A stretch of 64,000 nucleotides of DNA, taken from Bradyrhizobium sp. CB3481. Its GTDB lineage: Bacteria > Pseudomonadota > Alphaproteobacteria > Rhizobiales > Xanthobacteraceae. Shown piece after piece: positions 39,743 through 48,287 of this stretch. The position numbers and the translations under genes are program-made. Every line of letters starts with the position of its first letter. Positions within the stretch are counted from its first letter, which is position 1. The stretch lies in assembly GCF_029714305.1 (NCBI RefSeq), contig NZ_CP121647.1, positions 3,430,501 through 3,494,500 on the forward strand, read 5' to 3'. The notes under the pieces were generated by a model, which worked only from the letters and a program-made list of their open reading frames with translations, made no database searches and was not told the DNA's origin.

Positions 39743-40750
39743 GTGATCGTCCGACAATTGCAGCAACACGAGACTTCTGCGTCCCGCCGTACATTCCTGC
39801 GCGGGGTGGTTTCCTCGGCCAGCGTGCTTGCGCTCGGCGGATGCACCAGCATGGCCGCGACCGGCGCGCGTTACGACGCCGCGTCGCTCTCGGCGGAGCC
39901 GACATTGCTCGTCGCGACCACGCGCAAGCCGGTGAACGGCGGGCGCACGAAGCCGTGGTTCGGGCCGGAGCGCGCGACAAGGATGACCGTCGCCCGCGCG
40001 AAGCTGGTGCCGCCCGACGAGAGCCGTTTCTCACTCGCCGCGGCCGGTCTCGGCGACTGGCGCCTAGATGCAATCGAGCCTGCCGGCGACATCAGCGATC
40101 TCCTGACCGGTGGCGACGTTCTGATCTACGTGCACGGTTTCAAGCAGACATTCGAGACCGCAGCGCTCGATGCCGCGCATCTTGCCGACGGCATCAAATT
40201 CCGCGGCCAGACCATGGCATTCTCCTGGCCGTCAAAGGCGGGGCTGTTCGATTATGCCTATGATCGCGACAGTGCGATGTGGTCCCGCGACGATTTCGAG
40301 CGCGTGCTCAATTCCGTGGTCACGAGCCCGAGCGCCGGACGCGTTCACATCGTCGCGCACAGCATGGGCACCATGCTCACGCTTGAGAGCCTGCGACAGC
40401 TCTATGCGCGACATGGCGATACCGTTTCGGACAGGATTGGCGCCGTGGTGTTCGCCTCGCCGGATATCGACATGGACGTATTCTCGTCTTCGGTTACCCG
40501 CATGGGGCCGCTCGGCCGCAAGATCACCGTCGTTGCCGCGACCAACGACCGCGCGCTGGCGCTGTCGGGGCGGCTGGCCGGCGGGATGACGCGGGTCGGC
40601 GCCGCCGAGAAGGCCGCCATCGAGCGGCTCGGGGTGCGCGTCATCGATGCATCCGATGCCGGGTGGGGCATCATCAACCACGATCTGTTCCTGTCCAACG
40701 CCGAGGTGCGGCGGGTGATACGCCGCTCGATTGATACGTCGGCGGCGTAA
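39743..40750 (+). CDS. Tat-type lipoprotein alpha/beta-hydrolase (DUF900)
   Basis: 335 aa from GTG at 39743, preceded by AAAAGG. The leader has Arg-Arg and a hydrophobic core ending in a lipobox (SRRTFLRGVVSSASVLALGG then C), consistent with a Tat-exported lipoprotein. The hydrolase fold shows the oxyanion strand LIYVHGFKQTFETAALDAAH, the nucleophile elbow VHIVAHSMGTMLTLESLRQL (Ser in HSMGT), and a later acid strand KITVVAATNDRALALSGRLA; a His in GWGIINHDLF may complete the triad. The family (DUF900) is uncharacterised esterase/lipase-like proteins. An upstream ATG at 39554 lacks support. Confidence 0.83.
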   Translation: MIVRQLQQHETSASRRTFLRGVVSSASVLALGGCTSMAATGARYDAASLSAEPTLLVATTRKPVNGGRTKPWFGPERATRMTVARAKLVPPDESRFSLAAAGLGDWRLDAIEPAGDISDLLTGGDVLIYVHGFKQTFETAALDAAHLADGIKFRGQTMAFSWPSKAGLFDYAYDRDSAMWSRDDFERVLNSVVTSPSAGRVHIVAHSMGTMLTLESLRQLYARHGDTVSDRIGAVVFASPDIDMDVFSSSVTRMGPLGRKITVVAATNDRALALSGRLAGGMTRVGAAEKAAIERLGVRVIDASDAGWGIINHDLFLSNAEVRRVIRRSIDTSAA

Positions 40751-41075
40751 GTCCAGGTCCACTCATATCTGTGGCGCTGTGAAGGGCCACAACTCAAGCT
40801 AGAAGGCAACATGATCGCGACAGCCTGTTGCCATCGAGTGGCCGCCGCAACGTCACGTCGTCGTCACCCTTAATCTCGCCAAATTGAAGGAACATTTGTT
40901 CGTCGCCGGCACGATGGTGCCCAGTCTCGCCTTGAATCGCTAACGCTCGAACCACACAACGATAACAACGCCGACCGGTTGTCGGCGCGTGATGCTGTGC
41001 GCGTTCGACCAGGGCGATATGGGCGCCTGCCGGCGATCCTAATTGTTCGGTTGTTACAGGGGAGTTATAAAAATC
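40751..41075. other. Intergenic region, 325 bases
   Basis: No gene found. A short hairpin CGCCGAC / GTCGGCG (40969-40987, 5-base loop) sits 90 bases before the next start. GGGGAGTTATAAAAATC gives the ribosome site for 41076. No known promoter consensus. Confidence 0.4.
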
Positions 41076-41396
41076 ATGCGTCAAACAACATCGAAGGTCG
41101 GGGCACTTGTGGCGGGTATCGCAGGTCTCACGCTGCTCGCGGGCGTTACCGCGGCCAACGCACAGAGCACTGGCATCGCCGCTTGCGACGAATTCCTGAC
41201 CAAGTACGACGCTTGCGTCGGCTCCAAGGTCCCCGAGGCGCAGCGCGCGACGTTCAAGACCCAGATCGACCAGACGCGCAAGGTGTGGGTCGACATGGCC
41301 AAGAACCCGTCGACCAAGGCGACGATGGAAGCGACCTGCAAGCAGACGATGGATGCGACGAAGGCTTCGCTCACCGCGTATGGCTGCTCGTTCTGA
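41076..41396 (+). CDS. Small exported helical protein with two Cys pairs
   Basis: 106 aa with a signal peptide (VGALVAGIAGLTLLAGVTAA, then NAQS). The mature part has four Cys (AACDEFLTKYDACV, ATCKQTMDATKASLTAYGCS), each pair 7-19 residues apart, in amphipathic helices, suggesting a small disulfide-bonded helical bundle in the periplasm. I do not recognise a family. GGGGAG precedes the ATG. A hairpin (41417-41449) after the stop probably ends the transcript. Confidence 0.78.
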   Translation: MRQTTSKVGALVAGIAGLTLLAGVTAANAQSTGIAACDEFLTKYDACVGSKVPEAQRATFKTQIDQTRKVWVDMAKNPSTKATMEATCKQTMDATKASLTAYGCSF

Positions 41397-41416
41397 TCGG
41401 CACTTGCTCTGCTGAA

Positions 41417-41449
41417 AAGGAGCGGCCCCCCAAGTGAAAGCCGCTCCTT
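41417..41449 (+). terminator. Hairpin after the small exported gene
   Basis: AAGGAGCGGC and GCCGCTCCTT form a 10-bp perfect stem with a 13-base loop, 20 bases after the stop at 41396. Only CTTGAC follows, so there is no real T run; it may be a moderate terminator. Confidence 0.5.
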
Positions 41450-41596
41450 GACGGCGATGCGAGGACGGGCGACCCGGCGCGATGTTGGCCGCGCCGGGGC
41501 TTCCGGACCGCCGATCGAAACGGCATCTCCAGCGCATGCGCACGGTCCACGATGAGGCGAGCGTCCGTCCGGACGCCGTCGACGAACCTCCCGGCA

Positions 41597-41612
41597 TTAA
41601 CCTCTTGTTAAC
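41597..41612 (+). promoter_or_regulatory. Predicted CtrA-binding site (TTAA-N7-TTAAC)
   Basis: TTAA, seven bases (CCTCTTG), TTAAC: a perfect full CtrA box about 120 bases before the 38-aa membrane microprotein at 41733. The flanking block TTGTTAACCATAACG is identical to that around the box at 3740, hinting at a common origin or tight constraint. Confidence 0.65.
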
Positions 41613-41732
41613 CATAACGCCCCACCATTGCCTCTCCGTAGAGAGTCGCCACGGACCCTCGTCCTAAGGCGCGAAATTGATCGTTCATCTTGGGGGCGGG
41701 CAAAAGCTCGTGGGGCTCCAAGGAGTAACGTC

Positions 41733-41849
41733 ATGTCATCCTCCGTACGAGATCACGTAAGCCTGCTTTCGGAATTCGTCCCTGCGATATTCGGTGCGCT
41801 CGCGTTGGGTGTCCCGATTGCAATCGCGATTATTTGGATTTGTTCGTGA
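41733..41849 (+). CDS. 38-aa single-pass membrane microprotein
   Basis: Thirty-eight aa, MSSSVRDHVSLLSEFVPAIF then GALALGVPIAIAIIWICS. The second half is a clear membrane helix; the first half is short and polar, likely cytoplasmic. AAGGAGTAACG is a strong ribosome site before the ATG at 41733. A perfect CtrA box lies about 120 bases upstream, so cell-cycle control is inferred. It is single, followed after 20 bases by a GNAT frame in the same direction. Function is unknown. Confidence 0.7.
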   Translation: MSSSVRDHVSLLSEFVPAIFGALALGVPIAIAIIWICS

Positions 41850-41868
41850 GGGGTGAAACGCCGGTCTC

Positions 41869-42477
41869 TTGGCCGGCCATCGAAGCTGTCTAGCCAGCAT
41901 CGACGAAGCTGGTCGCGCAGGGCTGCGACTGGCCACTGCGTCGTTACGATGCTACCGTCCGGGAGCCGGTCAACAGGGGGCTGAGTTGCTTCCAGACGTT
42001 CTCGACCTTCATGGCCATGATTTGCCACGTAGCGCATTGCTTCGTGTGAACAATGCCAGTGTCCGTGAGACTTCGTTGCTGACGGCGGAGCGGTTCGACC
42101 GAATGATCGGCGCCGCCGGCATCGCGACGTTCATCGAGCCCGGTCAGGCATTTCTTCTCGCATTTGAACAGGCGGACGATTACGACGGCATCCACTTCAA
42201 GTGGTTTCGGAGCCGTTATGGGCGGTTTCTGTACGTCGACCGCGTCGTCGTCGCCGAGGAGGAGCGGGGCCGGGGGCTGGGCCGGACATTGTACGCCGAC
42301 CTGTTCACGCGGGCCGGGCAGCTTGGCCACGATCGCATTGTCTGCGAGATCAACATGCAGCCGCCGAATCCCGGCTCGGACCGATTTCACGCGGCGCAAG
42401 GGTTTTGCGAAGTCGGCCGGGCAACGCTCGACGATGGAGCGAAGACCGTCCGCTACCTTCTCTGGTGTCGAAATTGA
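41869..42477 (+). CDS. GNAT-family N-acetyltransferase, start uncertain
   Basis: The convincing part begins near the TTG at 41986 (LLPDVLDLHGHDLPRSALLR); upstream frame to 41869 is weaker, so the true length is 163-202 aa. The acetyl-CoA motif is VVVAEEERGRGLGRTLYADL (Arg-Gly-x-Gly-Leu-Gly-Arg). The N-terminal ALLRVNNASVRETSLLTAER and later GSDRFHAAQGFCEVGRATLD match a group of predicted acetyltransferases (COG3818-type). Its TGA overlaps the TTG start of the broken dapB (sharing TTGA), a coupled arrangement. The substrate is unknown. Confidence 0.8.
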   Translation: MAGHRSCLASIDEAGRAGLRLATASLRCYRPGAGQQGAELLPDVLDLHGHDLPRSALLRVNNASVRETSLLTAERFDRMIGAAGIATFIEPGQAFLLAFEQADDYDGIHFKWFRSRYGRFLYVDRVVVAEEERGRGLGRTLYADLFTRAGQLGHDRIVCEINMQPPNPGSDRFHAAQGFCEVGRATLDDGAKTVRYLLWCRN

Positions 42478-43245
42478 CCGCGCCTTGCAAAATCGTGGTG
42501 GCCGGCGGGCATGGACATATGGGCCAGGCAGTCGTTTCCAACCTGCGCGATGAACCTGCCTTTCTTCACGTTGGCAATCTGGGGCGCTGCGGAAGCAGCG
42601 GCGACGGGGTTATCAACCTCGCCACCGCGCTTGATGTCGCGGATGTGATTATTGATTTTACGACGGGTGAGGCGGCAACCGCGTTATCGGAAGCATGCGC
42701 GGCAAGAGGCGGACCTGCGCTGGTGATCGGCGCCACGGGTTTTACGCCGGAGCAGCTCGGCCGAATCAGGAACGCGGCGCGCAGCATCGCGATTGTGCGT
42801 TCCGGCAACTTTTCGCTTGGCGTCAACATGCTGGTTGGCCTGGTCAGGCAGCGCAGGTCTTCCCGCGCGAGACATGGGACATCGAAATTTTCGAGGCCCA
42901 TCATCGCCGCAAGGTCGATGCGCCTTCCGGAACCGCATTGATGCTGGGCGAAGCCGCCGCGCAAGGCCGCGGCGTTTGCCTCGCTTCCGTGGAGCGGCGC
43001 GGCCGGGATGGCGTCAGTGGTGAGCGCCCGATGGGCGAGATCGGCTTTGCGGTCATGCGGGGCGGGGCATCGTCGGTGAGCACAGCGTTACGTTCGCCGC
43101 GGCCGACGAGGTTGTGACCCTTTCACATCAGGCGCTCGATCGCAGCATGTTCGCGCACGGCGCGCTGGCGGCCGCGCGCTGGCTGATCGGGCGTGCGCCG
43201 GGTGAGTATGACATGCAGGATGTGCTGGGCTTGAAGCGTTACTAA
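42474..43245 (+). pseudogene. dapB: dapB-like gene (dihydrodipicolinate reductase family) with two frameshifts
   Basis: Starts with TTG overlapping the GNAT stop. The first frame gives CKIVVAGGHGHMGQAVVSNL (dinucleotide site) to [14 protein letters not shown]; near 42841-42853 one base is lost, and the next frame gives [20 protein letters not shown] (catalytic His, Lys and DAPSGTA motif). A second loss in a G run near 43062-43068 shifts again to [20 protein letters not shown] and QDVLGLKRY. Each shift is net minus one. Joined it would be about 257 aa, slightly short of the usual 270, with a shortened N-terminal domain. It is a pseudogene or a sequencing artefact in the assembly. Confidence 0.85.
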
Positions 43246-43955
43246 AGAAAGCGGGGGGCCACCTCAAAGAGAAACGCGCGGGCTTCTTCCAATTCAGCGG
43301 GGGGAATCGGAACCGGATACTTTTCCGGATCGGGGGCGTGCCGGTAGCAGTTCGCGGTACGAAACATCAGCCGCCAATACGTCCAATCTGGCCCCAGAGA
43401 GGCCTTTAACGCACTTTCTCCACCGGCCAACCTCCGCACCAGTTCCGCCGACCTGAAAATATCGTGCCAATTGTCTGCCCGCGTCAGATGCGAGAACAGC
43501 GCGGCACGCTTGTCGTCAGCATCGGCTTCCCGTAGCCAGCGCTGTACGGACGACTCCGATGCGGTTGGTGTTGCGGAGATAGCCGCCGGCGTTCGATCTC
43601 GTGTTCTTTCCAGGTTCAAGGTGAGCTTGGCAGAAGCAGCGGAAAGAATAGGTATGCGCTTCCCTGCGGCATCGAATTTCAAGACAAGACCAATGCCGAG
43701 CGGCCTGGCGTCCCTGTGGATGAGAATAGCTGCCCCGTTCAGACGCTCAACGATCCGCCTGGCATCGCGCGTAACATCTGCCGCCTTGATGATCGATGCC
43801 CATGCCTTGGTCCGAAGCAGCGAAACAACTACGCCGTCGCCGGCCAGATAGTCCTCGATCCAAGGGTCGAATGGCGGTCGAAGAACTTCGCGGGCATCGT
43901 CGATGTCAATCGTTTCGCCTTTGAGCTCGATCGCCCATCCTTCCGCGTTCTTCAT
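43242..43955 (-). CDS. Hypothetical protein next to tRNA-Arg
   Basis: 237 aa from the ATG at 43955, preceded by GGGGGG. It is cytoplasmic, with no signal or membrane segment. The N-terminal part ([20 protein letters not shown]) is mixed alpha/beta; the C-terminal part contains [20 protein letters not shown], a conserved-looking Trp/Tyr/Cys patch, and a Pro-rich [21 protein letters not shown] do not recognise it. It overlaps the end of the broken dapB by four bases, convergently, and lies 137 bases from the tRNA, the place where island genes are often found; it could be a remnant of such an element. Confidence 0.75.
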   Translation of the reverse strand: MKNAEGWAIELKGETIDIDDAREVLRPPFDPWIEDYLAGDGVVVSLLRTKAWASIIKAADVTRDARRIVERLNGAAILIHRDARPLGIGLVLKFDAAGKRIPILSAASAKLTLNLERTRDRTPAAISATPTASESSVQRWLREADADDKRAALFSHLTRADNWHDIFRSAELVRRLAGGESALKASLGPDWTYWRLMFRTANCYRHAPDPEKYPVPIPPAELEEARAFLFEVAPRFL

Positions 43956-44091
43956 TGCAGCCCCCCACTGTACTGGCATGTCCGCACCGGTCGTCGACTC
44001 GGTCGAGCAACGTCAACAGCGTACAAGGTGCACGCAATTTCGGGTCTAAATTGGAATGAGAGGGAGGGATTGTCTGCAAGCGGCGAGGAAA

Positions 44092-44168
44092 TGGCGCGCT
44101 CGGAGAGATTCGAACTCCCGACCCTCGGAATCGAAATCCGATGCTCTATCCAGCTGAGCTACGAGCGC
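44092..44168 (-). tRNA. tRNA-Arg, anticodon TCG
   Basis: 77 bases with encoded CCA. The acceptor GCGCTCG pairs with CGAGCGC; the D arm is GCTC ... GAGC; the anticodon stem TCGGA / TCCGA encloses loop TTTCGAT, giving TCG (reads CGA); the T arm is GGGAG-TTCGAAT-CTCTC (one G-U). The discriminator is G. It is the right boundary of the segment that has a decayed 3' half copy at 37801-37846. Confidence 0.95.
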
Positions 44169-44218
44169 CTCGCGCTGGCTCGTATCAGACTTGGTCTGAT
44201 AGAGCCAGCCGCTCGATC

Positions 44219-44476
44219 CTAGTAGCAGGGATGCCGGCGGCGGTCCTGGCCGATATAGGCGGCGGCGCTCTGACGGCACAGGACCGTCGAGGGACCATCG
44301 TAGTAGGCAAAGGTGCCGGGTTGCGGGCCGGGGCCGTAATTGTGGAGGAAGCTGATCGGGTAGGGCAGGCCCCAATTGTGAAGGTGGTACCGATTATGGC
44401 GGGCATCCGCCAGGGTGGGGGCCAGGACCGCGATCGAGAGGAGGGCCGTGGCAACGCAAAACTTCGTTTTGGTCAT
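44219..44476 (-). CDS. Small exported His/Tyr-rich protein
   Basis: 85 aa with a signal peptide (KFCVATALLSIAVLAPTLAD). The mature part is short and His/Tyr/Pro-rich (ARHNRYHLHNWGLPYPISFL then HNYGPGPQPGTFAYYDGPST), with two Cys near the end (LCRQSA ... RRHPCY) that may form a disulfide. It resembles small periplasmic or surface proteins common in Bradyrhizobium; no function can be given. GGAG precedes the ATG at 44476. It stands on the same strand as the tRNA, about 50 bases upstream of it. Confidence 0.78.
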   Translation of the reverse strand: MTKTKFCVATALLSIAVLAPTLADARHNRYHLHNWGLPYPISFLHNYGPGPQPGTFAYYDGPSTVLCRQSAAAYIGQDRRRHPCY

Positions 44477-44807
44477 TTCGATTCTCCGGAAGTCCCACTG
44501 GACGATCGCACTTTCGGGCGGGATGCCCGTTTGCGTGAAGAAAGTACGTCAAAACAACAAGATAGAGGCGTGGCCTCCGATTCGGTCGAAGCTGTTCCCT
44601 CTCATATTGTGCCTGATCCGGCCCCGTATTCTAGGAGAAGCGGGAGGAAAAGCTGCGGAAAAACCACCTTAACCCGCCCCTTTTTGGCCTCAAGGGATGC
44701 TTAACGAATTCCCAACACAGTCCGGCCAAACTTTTGCTGTCCGGTCCCTGAGCTAGCGGGCCGAGCTATCCCGAATGTGACGAGGCTACCCGGTTCCCGA
44801 TCGACCC
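44477..44807. other. Intergenic region, 331 bases
   Basis: No gene, repeat or clear hairpin seen. It is the shared upstream region of two divergent exported proteins (44476 minus, 44808 plus). A TTAAC half-site occurs near 44701 but without a partner at the CtrA spacing. Confidence 0.4.
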
Positions 44808-45254
44808 ATGCGCATCACGCCCCTTGCCTTGCTGTTCCTCTCGCTCGCGGTTGCGAGCCCGGCGCGCGCCGATCTGCACATCACGCGCGATCACGGCGGC
44901 TATGTCGAGGAATACAAGACCAAGTACAAGCGAATCCGCGACCGCAAGGAGCGGGTGATCATCGACGGCATCTGCAATTCGGCCTGCACGCTGGTGTTCG
45001 GCATCGTGCCGATGAACAAGATTTGCGTTACGCCGAAAGCGAGCCTCGGCTTCCACCAGGCCTATTACGACAAGGCCTTCACCTTCGGCATCAAGGTCAC
45101 GAGCCTGGAGGGGACGTCGGATCTGATGTCCTATTACCCCGATACGGTGAAGGACTGGATCCGCAGGAATGGCGGGCTCACCACCGAGATGAAGAAGATC
45201 AAGAACGGCACCGAGCTCTGGAAGATCGTCGATCCCTGCCCGGAAGAGTGGTGA
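44808..45254 (+). CDS. Exported ClpP/crotonase-fold-like protein
   Basis: 148 aa with a signal peptide (ITPLALLFLSLAVASPARAD). The segment RVIIDGICNSACTLVFGIVP then MNKICVTPKASLGFHQAYYD resembles the Ser-containing loop (NSAC) and following strand of ClpP/SppA-type peptidases, where a Ser after Asn and a later His (here in GFHQAYY) form the active site. The fold is small, missing the C-terminal part of real ClpP. From memory, such periplasmic mini-ClpP-like proteins are widespread in rhizobia, with unknown activity. No ribosome site is seen. Proteolysis is a possibility, not a conclusion. Confidence 0.75.
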   Translation: MRITPLALLFLSLAVASPARADLHITRDHGGYVEEYKTKYKRIRDRKERVIIDGICNSACTLVFGIVPMNKICVTPKASLGFHQAYYDKAFTFGIKVTSLEGTSDLMSYYPDTVKDWIRRNGGLTTEMKKIKNGTELWKIVDPCPEEW

Positions 45255-45278
45255 GGCGCAGCGGGTTCTGCACCGGCG

Positions 45279-47537
45279 TCAATCTTTCCGGTTGGGCTCT
45301 CCATCCGCGATCAGCAAGACCGACACCTTCGATTTGCGGAGCACGGCGGCAGCGACGCTGCCAAAGCTCAGCAAATCCCCCTGGATCCGGTCAACACCCA
45401 GTACGACGAGGTTGGCGCTGCTTGTCCTGATTTCCTGAAGGATGGCCTCTTCAGGAGCCGCACTTGCGCGCAACGTTGTGTTCACGTTGACATCATAACG
45501 GGCCGCTGCCGCCGCGGCGTCCTTCAGGATGCTCTCCTCATTGGCGAGTGACATGCTGGCGCTATTCCGGCGCGTGCCCTTGTCCCGTGTCGTGGACACA
45601 TAAACCACGTTCAGTGGATGCGTGCTCAAGCGCGCCAGTGCGACCGCAACCTCCCCGCCCCGTCGCGATACCGCGCTGCCGGAAACCGCAACGAGTATCT
45701 TGAACTCCGCCTTGGCGGGCTGCCTCAGGTGGATACCCTTTGCCGCAACGAGCGCAATTGGCCCCTTGAACCTTGAAGTCGCGTCTTCGACCTTCTTGTC
45801 GAAACCGTCCTTGCCCAGGACATTCTCTACTCCGACGACGAGAAGATCGAAGCCCTTTCGCGCCTCTTCCACAACGGCGTCGGTGGTCCTTTCGGCCCGG
45901 GCGCGCGTCGTGACCTCGACGTCGTGGATGTTCATCTGATCGGCTTCCGCGCTTGCGGTGGCCGCTTTCCTGACGACGGTCTCGTGGCTCTCCGCATCCT
46001 CGCGCCTTCCTTCCTGCTGCTTTGCCCGGGCACCCACATGCAGAACCGTAATCGGCAGTCCGCGCTCTCCCGCGAGAAGGCCGGCGACATGAGCCGCGAA
46101 TTTCGCGTTCGCGCTCTCGTCCACCGCCAGCAGCAGGCGCTCGAGATTGGTGACAAAGCCCTTTTGTTCGAACTTCTCGCGCTCGAGCCGCACTTTCTCG
46201 TCATCGCCGAGCGGCAGGCGGGAAAGCGCGGCACGAAGCATCGGCGGCATCGCCATTGTCGTGAGGATTGCCATCGTCACGATCATCGAGAACAGGTTTT
46301 GGCTGAGCATGCCCATCGAAAGACCGATGGTTGCGATGATGACCTCGGTTGAGCCGCGCGCATTCATACCGCTTGCGAGCGCGTAGGATTCCTTTCGCGT
46401 AAGGCCGCCAAGCGCGCCGCCAGCGAAAGCGCCGCCGAATTTTCCGATGCTGGCAATCAGCACCAGTGCGATCGTCAGCAGCAGCAGGTTGGGGTCCCTG
46501 AGCACGGTCAGGTCTGCGCTCAACCCGGCCAGGCCGAAGAACACCGGCATGAACAGGCTGGAGATCAAGCCACGCAGCCGCTCGTCGATTTGGCGGGTAA
46601 GTATCGGCGATTCCCCGACCAGAACGCCGGCAACGAATGCGCCGAGCACGGTGTGAACGCCGATCAGGTGCGTGATCATCGCCATCGCGCTCATCAGCAA
46701 CAGGATCACGGTGATGACCGCTGCCGAGCTCACGAGATAATCGTTGGTCCAGCGGATCAAGCGAAACGCCAGTCGCCGGCCGATCGTGAAACTGACCGCG
46801 AGGAAGGCGAGGGTGCCGAGCACGGCCTGGCTGACGGAAAAAATATCAAGCGTGCCGTGCGATGCCAGGCTGAAGATCATGGCGATGATGATCCAGCCGA
46901 TGGTGTCGTCGATTATTGCTGTGGCAACAATGATCTGACCGACGTTGCGCCGCATGAAGTTCATTTCGCGCACGACGACCGCAACGATTTTCACCGACGA
47001 AATCGACAGTGCGGTGCCGAGAAACAGCGAAGCTACGAGACGGGACTCCGGATGCGGAAGCAGGCTCTGCGGCAGGAGCTGGCCGAGCGAGAAGCCGCAG
47101 ACGAATGGAACCACGATTCCCGCGATCGATATCGTGGCGGCGGCCCGGCCGACCTTGCGGACAAGCTTGAGGTCCGTTTCCATGCCGGTCAGCAGCAACA
47201 GCAACAATATCCCGAACTGCGCGATGCCCTCGATCAGCGCTTTCTGTTCCGGCGAGGGGGGAAAGATTGCGGTGTGCGCAGCCGGCCAGAGCCATCCGAA
47301 CAGGGAGGGGCCGAGCAACAGGCCACCCAACAGTTCCCCCATCACCGATGGCTGGCCGATCCGCTGCATCAGTTCGCCGAGCCCGCGGCCAACCACTATC
47401 AGGAGCGCGATCTGGGCGAGCAGCAGGAATTCGGACGGGCGGGTGGATTTTTCGCCAGCGGCGTCGGCGAGGGTCGTCGTCAGCAAGCATGCAGCGAACG
47501 CCAACAACACTATCTGCAGCCGCCGTCCCGCCGCCAT
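45279..47537 (-). CDS. Kef-type cation:proton antiporter with C-terminal USP-like domains
   Basis: 752 aa with a signal-like leader and a 12-13 segment antiporter domain (for example LAQIALLIVVGRGLGELMQR, LFMPVFFGLAGLSADLTVLR, NARGSTEVIIATIGLSMGML with the conserved Gly-Ser/Thr-Glu-Val). The C-terminal 300 residues hold two universal-stress-protein-like folds (GLPITVLHVGARAKQQEGRR; GFDLLVVGVENVLGKDGFDK; FKILVAVSGSAVSRRGGEVA). The combination suggests K+ or Na+/H+ exchange in the inner membrane controlled by nucleotide binding to the USP region. It is convergent with the ClpP-like gene and divergent from the DUF202 gene. Confidence 0.92.
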   Translation of the reverse strand: MAAGRRLQIVLLAFAACLLTTTLADAAGEKSTRPSEFLLLAQIALLIVVGRGLGELMQRIGQPSVMGELLGGLLLGPSLFGWLWPAAHTAIFPPSPEQKALIEGIAQFGILLLLLLTGMETDLKLVRKVGRAAATISIAGIVVPFVCGFSLGQLLPQSLLPHPESRLVASLFLGTALSISSVKIVAVVVREMNFMRRNVGQIIVATAIIDDTIGWIIIAMIFSLASHGTLDIFSVSQAVLGTLAFLAVSFTIGRRLAFRLIRWTNDYLVSSAAVITVILLLMSAMAMITHLIGVHTVLGAFVAGVLVGESPILTRQIDERLRGLISSLFMPVFFGLAGLSADLTVLRDPNLLLLTIALVLIASIGKFGGAFAGGALGGLTRKESYALASGMNARGSTEVIIATIGLSMGMLSQNLFSMIVTMAILTTMAMPPMLRAALSRLPLGDDEKVRLEREKFEQKGFVTNLERLLLAVDESANAKFAAHVAGLLAGERGLPITVLHVGARAKQQEGRREDAESHETVVRKAATASAEADQMNIHDVEVTTRARAERTTDAVVEEARKGFDLLVVGVENVLGKDGFDKKVEDATSRFKGPIALVAAKGIHLRQPAKAEFKILVAVSGSAVSRRGGEVAVALARLSTHPLNVVYVSTTRDKGTRRNSASMSLANEESILKDAAAAAARYDVNVNTTLRASAAPEEAILQEIRTSSANLVVLGVDRIQGDLLSFGSVAAAVLRKSKVSVLLIADGEPNRKD

Positions 47538-47684
47538 CCTTGATCCCCGACGCGCCGATTGCGCAATTTCATCAGGTTCCGAACCTTCCGGGGGTCAATT
47601 GCGTTCATTCCGATTGGTTTCACCAGACGACGGGCCTGGCACTCCATCAGGCGCGGCGAATGCGAATTTCATTAACGGTGATTC

Positions 47685-48131
47685 ATGGGCAAGAAAGCTG
47701 CGTCTACGGCGGTCGACATCCAAACCGCAAAAGTCGCCGACAGTGCCAAGAAGCTGAAAGAGAGCTCGGTCCGGATCGAGGACAGCGCCGATCGCCGCAC
47801 CGAACTCGCGTCCAACCGCACCGCGTTGGCGGCCGAGCGGACCTATAGTGCCTGGATCAGAACCGGGCTGTTTGCGCTCGCAAGCGGCGCAGGCGCGAAG
47901 ACCGTGCTCACCGGTCTGATGCCGGCCTGGATCATCCAGATCAACGGAAGCGCGTTGATCGTCTTCAGTATCTTCTGTTACGTCGCTGCCGTGTGGCGTT
48001 TCATCCATTCGGGCGCTGCCCGGCCAGCGCCCGACGTACCACGCATCGACGCGCGAATATTGACGGCGATGAGCGGATTCCTTTCGATCATTTCGATGGT
48101 AGCGCTGGTGGGGCTCTGGCTGGAGTACTAG
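47685..48131 (+). CDS. DUF202-family membrane protein
   Basis: 148 aa. After a 60-residue polar N-terminal part with Lys/Glu helices come the DUF202 hallmark (LAAERTYSAWIRTGLFALAS, where Arg-Thr-x2-Ala/Ser-Trp-Ile-Arg-Thr is conserved) and three membrane spans (GLFALASGAGAKTVLTGLMP, IQINGSALIVFSIFCYVAAV, ILTAMSGFLSIISMVALVGL). The role of DUF202 (YidH) proteins is unknown; they sit in the inner membrane and are often stress-linked. No ribosome site precedes the ATG at 47685. It is divergent from the Kef antiporter. Confidence 0.85.
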   Translation: MGKKAASTAVDIQTAKVADSAKKLKESSVRIEDSADRRTELASNRTALAAERTYSAWIRTGLFALASGAGAKTVLTGLMPAWIIQINGSALIVFSIFCYVAAVWRFIHSGAARPAPDVPRIDARILTAMSGFLSIISMVALVGLWLEY

Positions 48132-48287
48132 TCACCACGTGATGAATCGACACGCGGTTCATCCGCTCGTTGATCTCGTTCCTGGTTCGAAATCTTCGAT
48201 ATGACAGACTTCAGCATGTAGTCACGCCGTGGTCCGGCGCGATCAGTCCTTGCCGCATGGCACATGATCGGGCAACAGGGACGCCAG

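Noticed and set aside
41482..41667. Short plus-strand frame before the CtrA box at 41597
   Set aside because: No ribosome site; runs through the regulatory region.
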